Translations under genes and position numbers: made by a program | The notes under the pieces: generated by a model | The model's database searches: none | The model's input: only the letters and a program-made list of their open reading frames with translations | What the model was told of the DNA's origin: nothing | NCBI GenBank assembly: GCA_039820585.1 | Contig: JBCBPV010000009.1 | Location: forward strand, 13,078-77,077 | Direction of reading: 5' to 3' | Length of the DNA: 64,000 nt | Origin: JBCBGF01 sp039820585 | Lineage (GTDB): Bacteria; Pseudomonadota; Alphaproteobacteria; Rhodobacterales; Rhodobacteraceae | Shown here: piece by piece, positions 33,698 through 41,742 of the stretch | How positions within the stretch are numbered: position 1 is the first letter of the stretch | Layout of the letters: each line of letters starts with the position of its first letter

Positions 33698-34176
33698 CCG
33701 GAGACAGTGCCCTGTGTGAGCGAGACAGCTTGCCCGCTGCCGGTTCCGGTGATCTGGTGCGTCCAGTACCAGCGGCGCGTCGTCCAGCTCATCTCGACGG
33801 TGAGGTCGTCGCCTGTGACGCGGCCATGCCAAACCACGGTATGCGGCGCGGTGGGGCATTGTGTGGTGACGGTAAAATGGACCGTCTCGCCTTCGGTCCA
33901 GGTCTGGTACGGAGTCCAGCCAAAGGCGCAGTATTTTTCGCAATCGACGGATTGGAACATCCCGTCGCGGAAGAGAAGCGTGTCGGTCTCTGGGGTGTCG
34001 CTGGCGCTGAGATTGGCTTCGACTGCAAATGCGCGCCCATCAAGCGCGTTCCCCGCGCGCCAGTCCGCCTCTGGCACCACCATATCGGGGATGTCGGGCG
34101 ACAGGAATGACACCGTTGCCGCCCCGGTGCCGAGGGTCAAGGCGGCGATGGCAGCGGCTTGGAAGATTGGTGTCAT
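33694..34176 (-). CDS. Secreted or anchored protein of unknown function
   Basis: 160 residues with an N-terminal signal (MTPIFQAAAIAALTLGTGAATVSF). The mature part is beta-rich and has paired cysteines (DCEKYCAFGWTPYQTW; TTQCP). It contains GMFQSVDCEKYCAFGW and TVVWHGRVTGDDLTVEMSWTTRRWYWTH, which look like a small lipocalin-like or beta-barrel fold, but no family is recognised. It is translationally coupled to the membrane protein that follows. Confidence 0.6.
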   Translation of the reverse strand: MTPIFQAAAIAALTLGTGAATVSFLSPDIPDMVVPEADWRAGNALDGRAFAVEANLSASDTPETDTLLFRDGMFQSVDCEKYCAFGWTPYQTWTEGETVHFTVTTQCPTAPHTVVWHGRVTGDDLTVEMSWTTRRWYWTHQITGTGSGQAVSLTQGTVSG

Positions 34177-34352
34177 GGCGAGCCCTGCAATGTGTCTGTA
34201 TGCGTCTTACCCAAGTCTAGCAGGTGCTACATGTGATTGAAGCGAAAAAAACTCCCTTGCGGCGCAACGCTTGCAAGGCCTGCGCGAGGGCAAGATCGTG
34301 TGCGGAGCATTTCGACTTGTGACAGGCCGCACTTGCCCTTAGACGAGTCGGT

Positions 34353-34442
34353 GGAGACGTGGCCGAGTGGTCGAAGGCGCTCCCCTGCTAAGGGAGTAGG
34401 CGGGAAACCGTCTCGAGGGTTCGAATCCCTTCGTCTCCGCCA
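34353..34442 (+). tRNA. tRNA-Ser (GCU)
   Basis: Acceptor stem GGAGACG pairs with CGTCTCC, discriminator G and genomically encoded CCA. Anticodon stem CTCCC/GGGAG encloses CTGCTAA, so the anticodon is GCT (34387-34389). A long variable arm (TAGGCGGGAAACCGTCTC region) and T-arm GAGGGTTCGAATCCCTT fit a class II serine tRNA. It marks the left edge of an apparently acquired region. Confidence 0.97.
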
Positions 34443-34538
34443 CCTTACATAACACCTAGGCATTCGTCCTTATAACCCAAGGACATAGGAGTTAGGGGCA
34501 CGAGTTCTACGCAGCACTTTTCGCTGGGGTTACACAAG

Positions 34539-34559
34539 GTGTCACACAATGGGTGACAC
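34539..34559. repeat. Perfect inverted repeat downstream of tRNA-Ser
   Basis: GTGTCAC-N7-GTGACAC. It lies in the 279-base gap (34443-34721) between the tRNA and the histidine kinase gene. It may be a recombinase or regulator site; see the adjacent integrase-like start. Confidence 0.5.
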
Positions 34560-34563
34560 AGAA

Positions 34564-34593
34564 TGGCGAGAAAACTCCGGCAGCCGTCGTAGC
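34564..34593 (+). pseudogene. Possible scar of a tyrosine-recombinase gene start
   Basis: A 9-codon frame MARKLRQPS then stop, just after the inverted repeat and 120 bases past the tRNA. MARKL... resembles the N-terminus of phage-type integrases that insert at tRNA 3' ends. The evidence is a short similarity from memory and is weak. Confidence 0.25.
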
Positions 34594-34721
34594 AACCAAT
34601 TAGACTGCGAAAGCGTGCAGAACTGGCGGCAAGCTTTTTCAGTCGTGAATGGCCGCAATGCGGGATGCGACCGCAGCATTCTGATCCAAGGCTAAGCGTC
34701 CGGTTTGGGCCGTTGTCAGCC

Positions 34722-36059
34722 TCAAGGGTTTGAGAGCCTTAATTCTGCAGATACTCCGGCACCTTCACCGGCGCTAAGCACTAACTTCCCACCCTGGGCC
34801 TCTGCAAGCATCTGCGATATCGTCAACCCAAGTCCGCTCCCGCTGTGCTTCTGTGTGCGGGCGTCATCAGCAACTTCGAACGGTCTCATGACCCTTTCCA
34901 AGTCTGCTGGTGAGATTCCAGGACCGTTGTCTTCGATCCGTATGGTCGGCGGGTCCTCACTGATTGTGATTTCTGCGCGCGTTCCGAACTTAAGCGCATT
35001 GCTCAGCAAATTTGTCAGAATGCGCTCAAGACCGACGGGATCGACCGTGGCGAACACCTCGCCGTCTGTCTTTGTTAGACCGACGACTTCATGATCGTAG
35101 TCTGCGACAATTGCGGCCACAAAACCGTTCAGGTCGATCATCTCCAACCGTTTCGACATCGCCTGTTGTGCCAGATCAAGGCAACTCTCCAACACGCGTT
35201 CCATCTGCGCGATATCACGCATCAGAGTGGTGTCGTCGTCGGCAGGAGGGCGCGCCTCAATCTTTAACCTTAACCGGGTCAGATGTGTGCGCAGGTCGTG
35301 CCCTAGCGCGCCCAGCATCACACCACGTCGTTGCAGCAAATCTTCGATCTTGGATTGCATCGCGTTGAAGTTGGCAGTCAGCGCGCGGGCCTCTTGCGAC
35401 CCACCAAGGGGGACATCCTTGGGTTTGCCGTCGCGTCCGAATTGCTCTGCGGCCTTGGCCAGTCGTACCAAGGGGCGGGTTTCTATATGCAAGGCAAACA
35501 GTACGATCAACGCTGCGACAGAGGCAAAGATGCCCGACCACCAGCCCAATGGAACCGAATAGACCTGCGTCAACAGATCATCGCGAGTTTCCACGATCAG
35601 TGCGGTACCATCTCTGAGTTCCAGCGCAATCCGCATAGGATACCTGGTCCAGATTGAGCGGTCGCCAATCCGAAGCTCGTTTTCGGTGATTTGATCAGGC
35701 AGGGCGGCAAACACGGCAACTTCGCGCCCCTGCAGCAGGGTCTCGTTTTCTTCAAACAGTTGGTCAACCGCCGCCATGCGGTGTGCAGCGGGGGCCAGGT
35801 CGCTGATCCTAAGGTCTGTGATTTCGACCCGCAGATCAGGTCCGTTCAGCGCGACCAAAGCGGCGGTAGGATTGTCCGATGCCTCGATCAGCTGCGCCAT
35901 GGCCACGACGCGTTCAGGCAGCGGAAAACGGTATCCGGGTTGGTCGCCATCTGCACGATCATTGGCGTAAAGCCAGACCAGAAACAGCTGTAAAATCAGC
36001 AGGAAAAGCGCAAAAATGGCAACGAGCCGGGCAAATGAGCCAAATCTGATCCGCTTCAC
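34722..36059 (-). CDS. Sensor histidine kinase (EnvZ-like)
   Basis: 445 residues. Spans at about 10-30 and 178-198 enclose a periplasmic sensor segment of about 145 residues. A HAMP region (LVRLAKAAEQFGRDGKP) leads to HisKA with the phosphoacceptor in LGALGHDLRTHLTRLRLKIE, then the ATPase domain with N box NLLSNALKFG, DNGPGIS and GSGLGLTI. The ligand is unknown. It overlaps the response regulator gene by 4 bases (ATGA) and so forms a classical two-component operon; no target genes are proven, but two secreted proteins are encoded divergently beside it. Confidence 0.92.
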   Translation of the reverse strand: MKRIRFGSFARLVAIFALFLLILQLFLVWLYANDRADGDQPGYRFPLPERVVAMAQLIEASDNPTAALVALNGPDLRVEITDLRISDLAPAAHRMAAVDQLFEENETLLQGREVAVFAALPDQITENELRIGDRSIWTRYPMRIALELRDGTALIVETRDDLLTQVYSVPLGWWSGIFASVAALIVLFALHIETRPLVRLAKAAEQFGRDGKPKDVPLGGSQEARALTANFNAMQSKIEDLLQRRGVMLGALGHDLRTHLTRLRLKIEARPPADDDTTLMRDIAQMERVLESCLDLAQQAMSKRLEMIDLNGFVAAIVADYDHEVVGLTKTDGEVFATVDPVGLERILTNLLSNALKFGTRAEITISEDPPTIRIEDNGPGISPADLERVMRPFEVADDARTQKHSGSGLGLTISQMLAEAQGGKLVLSAGEGAGVSAELRLSNP

Positions 36060-36748
36060 CGCCGGACCTCGGATGTGAAGATGTAGCCTGCGTTGCGGAC
36101 TGTCTTGATCATGCGTGGATCACGCGGGTTCTCGCCAAGTTTGGTGCGCAATCGGCTGATTTGAACATCAACTGTGCGGTCAAAGCTATCAGCGACCCGA
36201 CCCAAGCTCATGTCCATCAGTTGATCGCGCGACAGTACCCGGCCCGGATTTTGCAAAAAGGCCCGCAGCAAAGCAAACTCGCCCGAGGTCAGCACGATCT
36301 CCTGATCGCCGCGCCGCAACTCCAGTCGATCAAGGTTGGCATGAAAGTCGCCAAAGTGCAGCGTTGCATTGGCCGGGCGCCTGTCAGGGACACCTCGGCG
36401 CAAGACCGCGCGTATCCGCGCTACCAATTCGCGCATGCCAAAGGGTTTGCCAAGGTAGTCGTCCGCGCCCAGCTCCAGCCCGACAACGCGGTCTATTTCA
36501 TCGGTTCGCGCGGTCAGCATCAGGATGTGAACATCCGATCCAGCCCGCAGACGGCGACAGATCGAAAGGCCATCCTCGCCGGGCAACATCAGGTCAAGGA
36601 TTACCAGATCAGGCTGTTCCTTTGCCATCAGCACGTCCAGATCCAGTGCATCCTTGGCCAGCCGCACATCAAAGCCCTCTTGCGAGAGTTGCTTTTGTGT
36701 AAGCGGTCCGATCTCGGGATCGTCCTCGACCAGGAATATGCGCGGCAT
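36056..36748 (-). CDS. OmpR-family response regulator
   Basis: 230 residues from ATG 36748 (MPRIFLVEDDPEIG); ATG at 36757 is an alternative. Receiver domain: acidic pair EDD, phosphoacceptor Asp in VILDLMLPGEDG, Thr in LMLTARTDE, Lys in DDYLGKPFG. The C-terminal winged helix reads LTSGEFALLRAFLQNPGRVLSRDQLMD ... DRTVDVQISRLRTKLGENPRDPRMIKTVRNAGYIF. It is transcribed divergently from the secreted protein gene at 36908, which suggests that region (36749-36907) holds its binding sites. Confidence 0.93.
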   Translation of the reverse strand: MPRIFLVEDDPEIGPLTQKQLSQEGFDVRLAKDALDLDVLMAKEQPDLVILDLMLPGEDGLSICRRLRAGSDVHILMLTARTDEIDRVVGLELGADDYLGKPFGMRELVARIRAVLRRGVPDRRPANATLHFGDFHANLDRLELRRGDQEIVLTSGEFALLRAFLQNPGRVLSRDQLMDMSLGRVADSFDRTVDVQISRLRTKLGENPRDPRMIKTVRNAGYIFTSEVRR

Positions 36749-36907
36749 GGCTTTCATCCCGTAGTCATACAGCCGCATCCCCGTTTCAAGCCAGTGGCAG
36801 CGGGTCTGCGTTAACAAAACGTCACAATCTGAAATGCGCCGGACATTCGCTGGCAACACGGGTCTAGCAAAAGGGTCGCATCACAAAACCTGCCAAGGAG
36901 AATGGAA

Positions 36908-37378
36908 ATGAAGTTTCTTTTGCTATCAAGTGCGGTGCTTCTGTCGAGCGTGAGCGCTGCCAATGCTGACTGGCGGTCCGAGCGCACAACTGTCGGACCA
37001 AACGGTGTCACCTCGCAAGCAACGACATCCGTGGCACGAGACGGTAATAACCGGGTGACTCAAACGGAGGTTTTGCGCAGCAATGGCACTGGATACACGC
37101 GTGATGTTGTCAAGACCTGGGATCCAGAAACGCAAAGCTGGACCCGGTCCGTGATTGGCGAAACGGCCAAAGGCGGGACATGGACAAACAACGGCTCTGG
37201 GTCTTGCAGCGGTGGTGCGTGCAGCAGTCAGTCAACCTACAACGGGTCAGGCGGACGCACCATTGAAAGCGAAAGCACATCCAGGTTTGACCGCAATAGC
37301 GGCGAGCGGCGCTGGAACTGGTCTTCCAGCACAGGCCGCAGCGGCGAGGGGCAACGCGTATGGCAGCGGCTTAGATAA
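36908..37378 (+). CDS. Secreted Ser/Thr/Gly-rich protein
   Basis: 156 residues from ATG 36908, set by AAGGAG at 36895-36900 (7 bases upstream); an ATG at 36902 is too close. Signal MKFLLLSSAVLLSSVSAANA. The mature chain is low complexity and rich in Ser, Thr, Gly, Asn and Arg with loosely repeated units (TQTEVLRSNGTGYTRDVVKTWDPETQSWTR) and a SCSGGACSS pair of cysteines. It looks like a secreted beta-repeat or adhesive protein; no family recognised. Base composition is visibly less GC-rich than the core genes. Confidence 0.65.
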   Translation: MKFLLLSSAVLLSSVSAANADWRSERTTVGPNGVTSQATTSVARDGNNRVTQTEVLRSNGTGYTRDVVKTWDPETQSWTRSVIGETAKGGTWTNNGSGSCSGGACSSQSTYNGSGGRTIESESTSRFDRNSGERRWNWSSSTGRSGEGQRVWQRLR

Positions 37379-37428
37379 GTTCAGCCTGCCAAACCGATCC
37401 AGACCTGATCCATTACCCGGAGACGCAA

Positions 37429-38859
37429 ATGCGCAGCTTGCTTATTTTTGTTCTGATCCTGTGCGCTGGCATCGCCGCTGCAGAGCCACCCCGCAATCCC
37501 GCTCTTGCGAGTGACTGGGCGATGGGTCACGGATCGTCTGCCCAAGCAGCCTTTAGCAGCAGAGCGGGTCCTACTGGGAATGGTACTGCCACTTTGGCCA
37601 GCCATGGAGACGGTGTAAGGGGCACCTCGCCATGGTTGGTCGAAACGGGGCGTGGTGCACTTTATGGTGCATCATTGACCCATCTGTTTCGCTATCAGAC
37701 TTCACCGAATGTGGCCTTTGAGGCAGGGTTTCAGCTGACGCGCGTGGGGTCGATCAGTTGGAACACTGTCGCGCTGGCTGGCGGCAGGGAGCCGGACCTT
37801 ATCGTGGTTCCACAGCCGATCGGTTTGCGACCAGCCATGCACCGGGACAGCCCTTGTAGCGGGCGCGATCCAGCCTTGCTCGTGTTCGAGGATCGCGACG
37901 GGCCGCTACGTTGCCTACGCCAAGTGCGGTTCGATGAGCCGACTGTAGTGCAGCTTTGTCGTGCAGAGGGTCGCATGGGGTACAGTGCGTCCAATGCGGT
38001 GCCGCTTTGGGATAGCACATTAGCGGTGCCCGTCGTCTTCCGCTTGGGTGAGCAACGGACAACCTACCTGGTGAACGCAAATCCGCGCACGGGCCGCTTA
38101 CTGTCATGCGTGCAGGTTGGAAGCGGGCGTCCTACGAACAACATACCGGTCGAACCGATTGGCGGAGATCGCAGCGCGATTTACGTGGCAACGGATACAG
38201 CATTGGTCCGCATTGATCATCTCGGCAACCGAATGACGCGGCGCTGGTCTGTGCCTATCAATTTTGCTCAGCGGACAGGGACAACCCCGACACTCGTTGG
38301 AAATGGTTCAAACGGCGCCGTCGTTCTGATCGAGGGCATCTGCGCCGTGACAAATGTTGTAACCGGTCGGATCGATTGCAGCAATCGCGAAGCCTCGCGC
38401 TTGATCTGGGTGCAAAGGGCGCAGTCCAATCCCAAGCTCGGCGAGGTGATATTGCCATCCTTTATCCGGACTGTCGAAAATTCACCTGCAACCGATGGGC
38501 AGCAGTTGGTGATCGCTGATTACGGCGGTTACCGTGCGAACCGGGAGGCGGGTGGGGTCGTCTCTCTTTCATGGACTGGCCGGGATTTTCGGATGAACTG
38601 GGCCGCACCTGACGTTCAGCTGAATGGTGTTGTGACCATTTCTGCCGGGTCAGGGTTGGCCTATTCGAGCGGCCTTGATGGAGCAAATCGGATTGTCGCA
38701 AAGGGCCTGATCACGCATGGCGAAAATGCTGGTTTGCTTGGCTATGCGGCACCTGTTGGGCCGCCGCGCCGCTTTCTGGACCGCGGTGTGAACACAGTGA
38801 TTCTACCTGGCCAGCGCATGGTTTACAGTGTCGACGAGGGACTGGTGGTATTGAGGTAG
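37429..38859 (+). CDS. Secreted beta-propeller-like protein of unknown function
   Basis: 476 residues, signal MRSLLIFVLILCAGIAAAEPP. The mature part has repeated blades ending in aspartate or aromatic turns (DLIVVPQPIG, AIYVATDTALVRIDHLGNRMTRRWSVPI, GAVVLIEGICAVTNVVTGRIDCSN, VVSLSWTGRDFRMNWAAPD, LGYAAPVGPPRRFLDRG), the look of a PQQ/WD-type propeller. Paired cysteines are present. It probably acts in the periplasm or outside and may be cotranscribed with the gene 50 bases upstream. Function not known; the two-component system alongside may control it. Confidence 0.6.
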   Translation: MRSLLIFVLILCAGIAAAEPPRNPALASDWAMGHGSSAQAAFSSRAGPTGNGTATLASHGDGVRGTSPWLVETGRGALYGASLTHLFRYQTSPNVAFEAGFQLTRVGSISWNTVALAGGREPDLIVVPQPIGLRPAMHRDSPCSGRDPALLVFEDRDGPLRCLRQVRFDEPTVVQLCRAEGRMGYSASNAVPLWDSTLAVPVVFRLGEQRTTYLVNANPRTGRLLSCVQVGSGRPTNNIPVEPIGGDRSAIYVATDTALVRIDHLGNRMTRRWSVPINFAQRTGTTPTLVGNGSNGAVVLIEGICAVTNVVTGRIDCSNREASRLIWVQRAQSNPKLGEVILPSFIRTVENSPATDGQQLVIADYGGYRANREAGGVVSLSWTGRDFRMNWAAPDVQLNGVVTISAGSGLAYSSGLDGANRIVAKGLITHGENAGLLGYAAPVGPPRRFLDRGVNTVILPGQRMVYSVDEGLVVLR

Positions 38860-39045
38860 CCCGCGAAATGCATCCTCCACAGAAAGCGTGTCATGCGCGT
38901 CAAAAGCGGAATGCTGATCGACAAGCAGACTTGGCTCAGGCGTTGGTAATCAGTAGGCAATGACCGCTGCCGCAACCGGGGCTGTGCTACGGCAGGAAAC
39001 CGACCGCATGGGCCGTCCTCAGCGGCCATGCGCCGGAGCTAAGCA
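38860..39045. other. Intergenic stretch with no recognised gene
   Basis: Between the propeller-like gene and the IS remnant. Short frames here have no ribosome site or family resemblance. An inverted repeat ATGGGCCGTCC...GGCGGCCAT-like element occurs near 39007-39030. Nothing else is seen. Confidence 0.5.
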
Positions 39046-39219
39046 CTAATGCTGCGTTTCTGCGAGGTCCGCTTTGTGCCAAAACCTAACTGTCAGACAC
39101 GGCGCAAGAACAGGTGCCCTGTTTAGACAATTCCGTTTTCCAGTCGGCAGAATGCTCGGATGCCGATCCATGACATCTGCAACAGCCCTGCGCTTCACAT
39201 CAGGCGTCAGTAATTTTTT
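39046..39219 (-). pseudogene. Transposase OrfB fragment (IS3 family)
   Basis: In the -1 frame relative to OrfA it reads LLTPDVKRRAVADVMDRHPS, the usual start of IS3/IS407-group OrfB, then diverges into unrelated sequence ending at a stop near 39046. The catalytic DDE domain is missing. Confidence 0.65.
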
Positions 39220-39470
39220 GTCGCGAGGTCTCTCAGCGCAGCATTGTCAAGCATCCCGTCCGCGAGCATGCGCGAGAGACGGTTGTTCTCGTCTTCGAGA
39301 CCCCTCAGCGTCTTCGCGTCAGACACGTTCATACCTCCGAACCTGGCTCTGTACTTGTAGAACGTCGCATCGCCGATCCCGTACTTCCGGCACACTTCCT
39401 GCGCCTTGGCTCCCGCCTCGTACTCTTTGATCATTGCAATGATCTGCACGTCTGAAAATCTGCGTTTCAT
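39207..39470 (-). CDS. Transposase OrfA (IS3 family)
   Basis: 87 residues with the HTH_Tnp_1 pattern: KRRFSDVQIIAMIKEYEAGAKAQEVCRKYGIGDATFYKYRARFGGM, then a leucine-zipper-like EDENNRLSRMLAD. It binds IS ends, but without OrfB it is non-functional for transposition. It separates the two-component/secreted-protein block from the catabolic locus. Confidence 0.9.
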   Translation of the reverse strand: MKRRFSDVQIIAMIKEYEAGAKAQEVCRKYGIGDATFYKYRARFGGMNVSDAKTLRGLEDENNRLSRMLADGMLDNAALRDLATKNY

Positions 39471-39575
39471 AGTCCATCCTTTTGCTTGGACGGATCACTA
39501 ACACTTCAATGGCCTGAATTCAGGGGGCAACGTCACGTAGTACCTATGGGCCAACTCAGAGTATCGCCTTCTTCG

Positions 39576-40040
39576 TTACCCACGCGGGATCGGGTGCATG
39601 CGCGCGCGGTGGAAGTTACGCAGTCCCACGGCTGACAGAACCAAACGCGATATTCTCCACCCGGAAGGGGTGCGGCGGAAGCTGTGGTCGTACTGACCCC
39701 AAAGCTCGCTCTCTTCGTTGGTCTCCAAGTAGCGGTGCCACGCATAGACATAGCAGTTGCTCGTAGCCTGGTCGGGACCGTCAAACCTGATGGAAACGTT
39801 GGACACGTGGTGGCTGGTCGCGGCGAACAACGTGCTGGTTCCGCGGGATACCATATCCCGTAGCGCGGCAGACCCGTGCAGATCGTCCACGTCGGGGCCG
39901 TAGTCAACAAGCGCATCTTCTGTGAACAGGGCCGCGACGGCGTCTGCGTCCGCCCGGTCGAAATGGTAGCAATAGGCATGAATCACTTCGGTAATGTCGG
40001 CCTTGTCGAGCAGGCCTTCGAGGCTTGGGGCATAGGTCAT
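39576..40040 (-). CDS. SnoaL/NTF2-like protein
   Basis: 154 residues from ATG 40040 (MTYAPSLEGLLDKADITEV). The NTF2-like cone fold is evident from IHAYCYHFDRADADAVAALFTEDALVDYGP, HHVSNVSIRF and GQYDHSFRRTPSGWRISRLVL. Such proteins act as dehydratases, isomerases or ring-hydroxylating oxygenase small subunits; the His and Asp residues in the pocket (HFDRAD, DYGPD) would allow acid-base catalysis. It ends the minus-strand set SDR-GST of the catabolic locus (23 bases after the SDR). Confidence 0.78.
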   Translation of the reverse strand: MTYAPSLEGLLDKADITEVIHAYCYHFDRADADAVAALFTEDALVDYGPDVDDLHGSAALRDMVSRGTSTLFAATSHHVSNVSIRFDGPDQATSNCYVYAWHRYLETNEESELWGQYDHSFRRTPSGWRISRLVLSAVGLRNFHRARMHPIPRG

Positions 40041-40063
40041 AGTGCGTCCTTTGTGCGTTCGTC

Positions 40064-40840
40064 CTACCGTGTCTGAAGCAGACCGCCCTCGATTGGGAGA
40101 ATTTGGCCGGTAATCCACGAGGCCCGGTCTGTTCCAAGGAAATGGATCGCTTCCGCAATTTCTTCCGAGCGCCCCCATCTGGAGAGCGGGTAGCGCTGGA
40201 TCACGCCGGACAAAAGCGCCTCGAATTCGTTTTCGTCGCTGCTTCGTGCGCGGAACTGGGACTCTGACAAGGGTGTGCGCACGGCCCCCGGGGCGACGGC
40301 GTTTATGCGCACGCCATCGGCGGCGAAATCGGCGGCTAGTTGTCGCGTCAGCGCCGCGACGGCCCCTTTCGCGGCGGCATAGGCGGTGACGCCTTTCATT
40401 CCGGTCAGCGCGACGGTGGACGCGGTGAAGACCAGTGCGCCTTGTGTTACGATGAGGTGGGGCAGGGTGGCGCGGGCGGTCAGGAAGGCGCCTGTCGCAT
40501 TCAGATCGAGGGCGCGCCGCCAGTCGTCTAGGGAAAGTGCTAAGATGCCGCCTTCGATCGTGGCCCCTGCGTTGCTGACCACGCATTCGATTGTCCCGGT
40601 TGCGGCGATCACCGTTTCGATCATCTGCGCCACCGAAGTCTCATCGGAGACATCGCAAGGGATTGCTGTCGCCGTGCCGCCCGCGTCGCCGATTTGGAAG
40701 GCGACCGATAAAGCCGCATCTTTGTTGATATCGGCGCAGAAGACCGCCCACCCATCCTTGGCAAACCGCCGGGCTGTTGCCGCGCCGATGCCAGAGCCGC
40801 CCCCGGTCACGATGACGGTTTTTGGGTCCACGTCGGACAT
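40064..40840 (-). CDS. SDR-family oxidoreductase 1
   Basis: 258 residues. Cofactor motif TGGGSGIGAATARRFA, NAG in VVSNAGA, catalytic Ser in VFTASTVAL and YAAAK. It is a classical SDR that oxidises or reduces an alcohol/ketone with NAD(P)(H). The substrate is unknown. It is 5 bases downstream of the GST gene and belongs to the same transcript, which starts near box 41574-41588. Confidence 0.88.
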   Translation of the reverse strand: MSDVDPKTVIVTGGGSGIGAATARRFAKDGWAVFCADINKDAALSVAFQIGDAGGTATAIPCDVSDETSVAQMIETVIAATGTIECVVSNAGATIEGGILALSLDDWRRALDLNATGAFLTARATLPHLIVTQGALVFTASTVALTGMKGVTAYAAAKGAVAALTRQLAADFAADGVRINAVAPGAVRTPLSESQFRARSSDENEFEALLSGVIQRYPLSRWGRSEEIAEAIHFLGTDRASWITGQILPIEGGLLQTR

Positions 40841-40845
40841 TTGGC

Positions 40846-41547
40846 CTAATCGGCGATTTCTATGTCTGGGCCGAATATCTGGGGATAGAGCGATCGCATC
40901 GCGACCTCATCGAATTCGACCTGAAACTCGTGATTGTCTTTGATCGCCATCGCTTTCTGCGCGGCGGGGCGGGCGTCGATCTCTTTCATCAGCCGATCGA
41001 GGTTGGGATATTTCTCCATTATACTGTCGTCGCCCAGCATATAGGTCAGACGCGATCCCCAGCCCCAGACGGCCATGTCGACGATCGAGTAGGTCGCGCC
41101 CAGCATGTAGGGCCCTTTGGCAAGGCGATCATCCACGATCTGCCAATGGCGACGGGCCTCATAATCGTAGCGTTTGAGGGCGTAGGGTACCTTGGCCGGG
41201 GCGAAGTTTCGGAAATGCACGGCCTGGCCCGAGAACGGGCCGACACCGGATGCCACGAACATCAGCCATGACAGCAGAGCCGCGCGGTCGCTGTTCCCAG
41301 GTGGCGGCAGGAACAGCCCGGTCTTCTCGGCGAGGTAGAGCAGGATTGCGTTGCTGTCGAAGACCACCGCATCACCGTCGGTCAGGACAGGCAATTTCGA
41401 GTTCGGGTTCAGCGCCTTGAAGGTGTCGAGATGCTGTTCCCCCTTGCGTGTCTCGATCGGCACCAGTTCATGTTCCAGGTCCGCTTCGAACAGAAACAGC
41501 GCCACCTTCATCGGGTTTGGTGCCATGTTGTAAAAGAAACGGATCAT
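40846..41547 (-). CDS. Nu-class (YfcG/YghU-like) glutathione transferase
   Basis: 233 residues. The N-terminal thioredoxin-like domain starts FFYNMAPNPMKVALFLFEAD, then LNPNSKLPVLTDGD and DSNAILLYLAEKTGLFLPP; the helical domain has VASGVGPFSGQAVHFRNFAPAKVPYALKRYDYEARRHW. This is close to E. coli YfcG, a disulfide reductase using two glutathiones, so a role in thiol/disulfide or organic peroxide handling, or glutathione-assisted isomerisation, is plausible. First gene of the minus-strand unit from the 41574-41588 box. Confidence 0.85.
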   Translation of the reverse strand: MIRFFYNMAPNPMKVALFLFEADLEHELVPIETRKGEQHLDTFKALNPNSKLPVLTDGDAVVFDSNAILLYLAEKTGLFLPPPGNSDRAALLSWLMFVASGVGPFSGQAVHFRNFAPAKVPYALKRYDYEARRHWQIVDDRLAKGPYMLGATYSIVDMAVWGWGSRLTYMLGDDSIMEKYPNLDRLMKEIDARPAAQKAMAIKDNHEFQVEFDEVAMRSLYPQIFGPDIEIAD

Positions 41548-41573
41548 TTTGCCCCTATGTGTTTCGCGGCTAT

Positions 41574-41588
41574 GTTCGCATTATGAAC
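41574..41588. promoter_or_regulatory. GTKC-N7-GAAC box a
   Basis: GTTCGCATTATGAAC, an inverted repeat GTTC/GAAC, between the GST gene and the ATP-NAD-kinase-like gene. One of five such boxes; likely IclR-type operator. Confidence 0.7.
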
Positions 41589-41742
41589 ACTTGTGCGCGA
41601 CTAGAGTGCTTTGATATTGCCGAACGTGTCAACGCCGAAGGCGCAGGTGCCGGTCGTGGGATCGTCTCGAATGGATTGATCTGGCTTCGCGATGGCCTAA
41701 GCCTTCAATTCGCGTCAGGGAAAACTTCTTTGGGATTATGTT

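Larger units (their letters stand above)
39046..39530 (-). mobile_element. IS3-family insertion sequence remnant
   Basis: Contains a complete-looking OrfA and only the first 30-odd codons of OrfB. An A6 slippery run (complement of 39214-39219) lies where OrfA and OrfB overlap, as in IS3 elements using -1 frameshifting. A possible left end is the TGAATTCAGGGGGCA segment near 39515-39530. The rest of OrfB and the other end are lost, so the element cannot move by itself. Confidence 0.8.

Noticed and set aside
39576..40586. 336-aa minus-strand extension of the SnoaL-like gene
   Set aside because: The added N-terminal part is the shadow of the SDR gene in another frame; ATG 40040 begins the NTF2-like fold.
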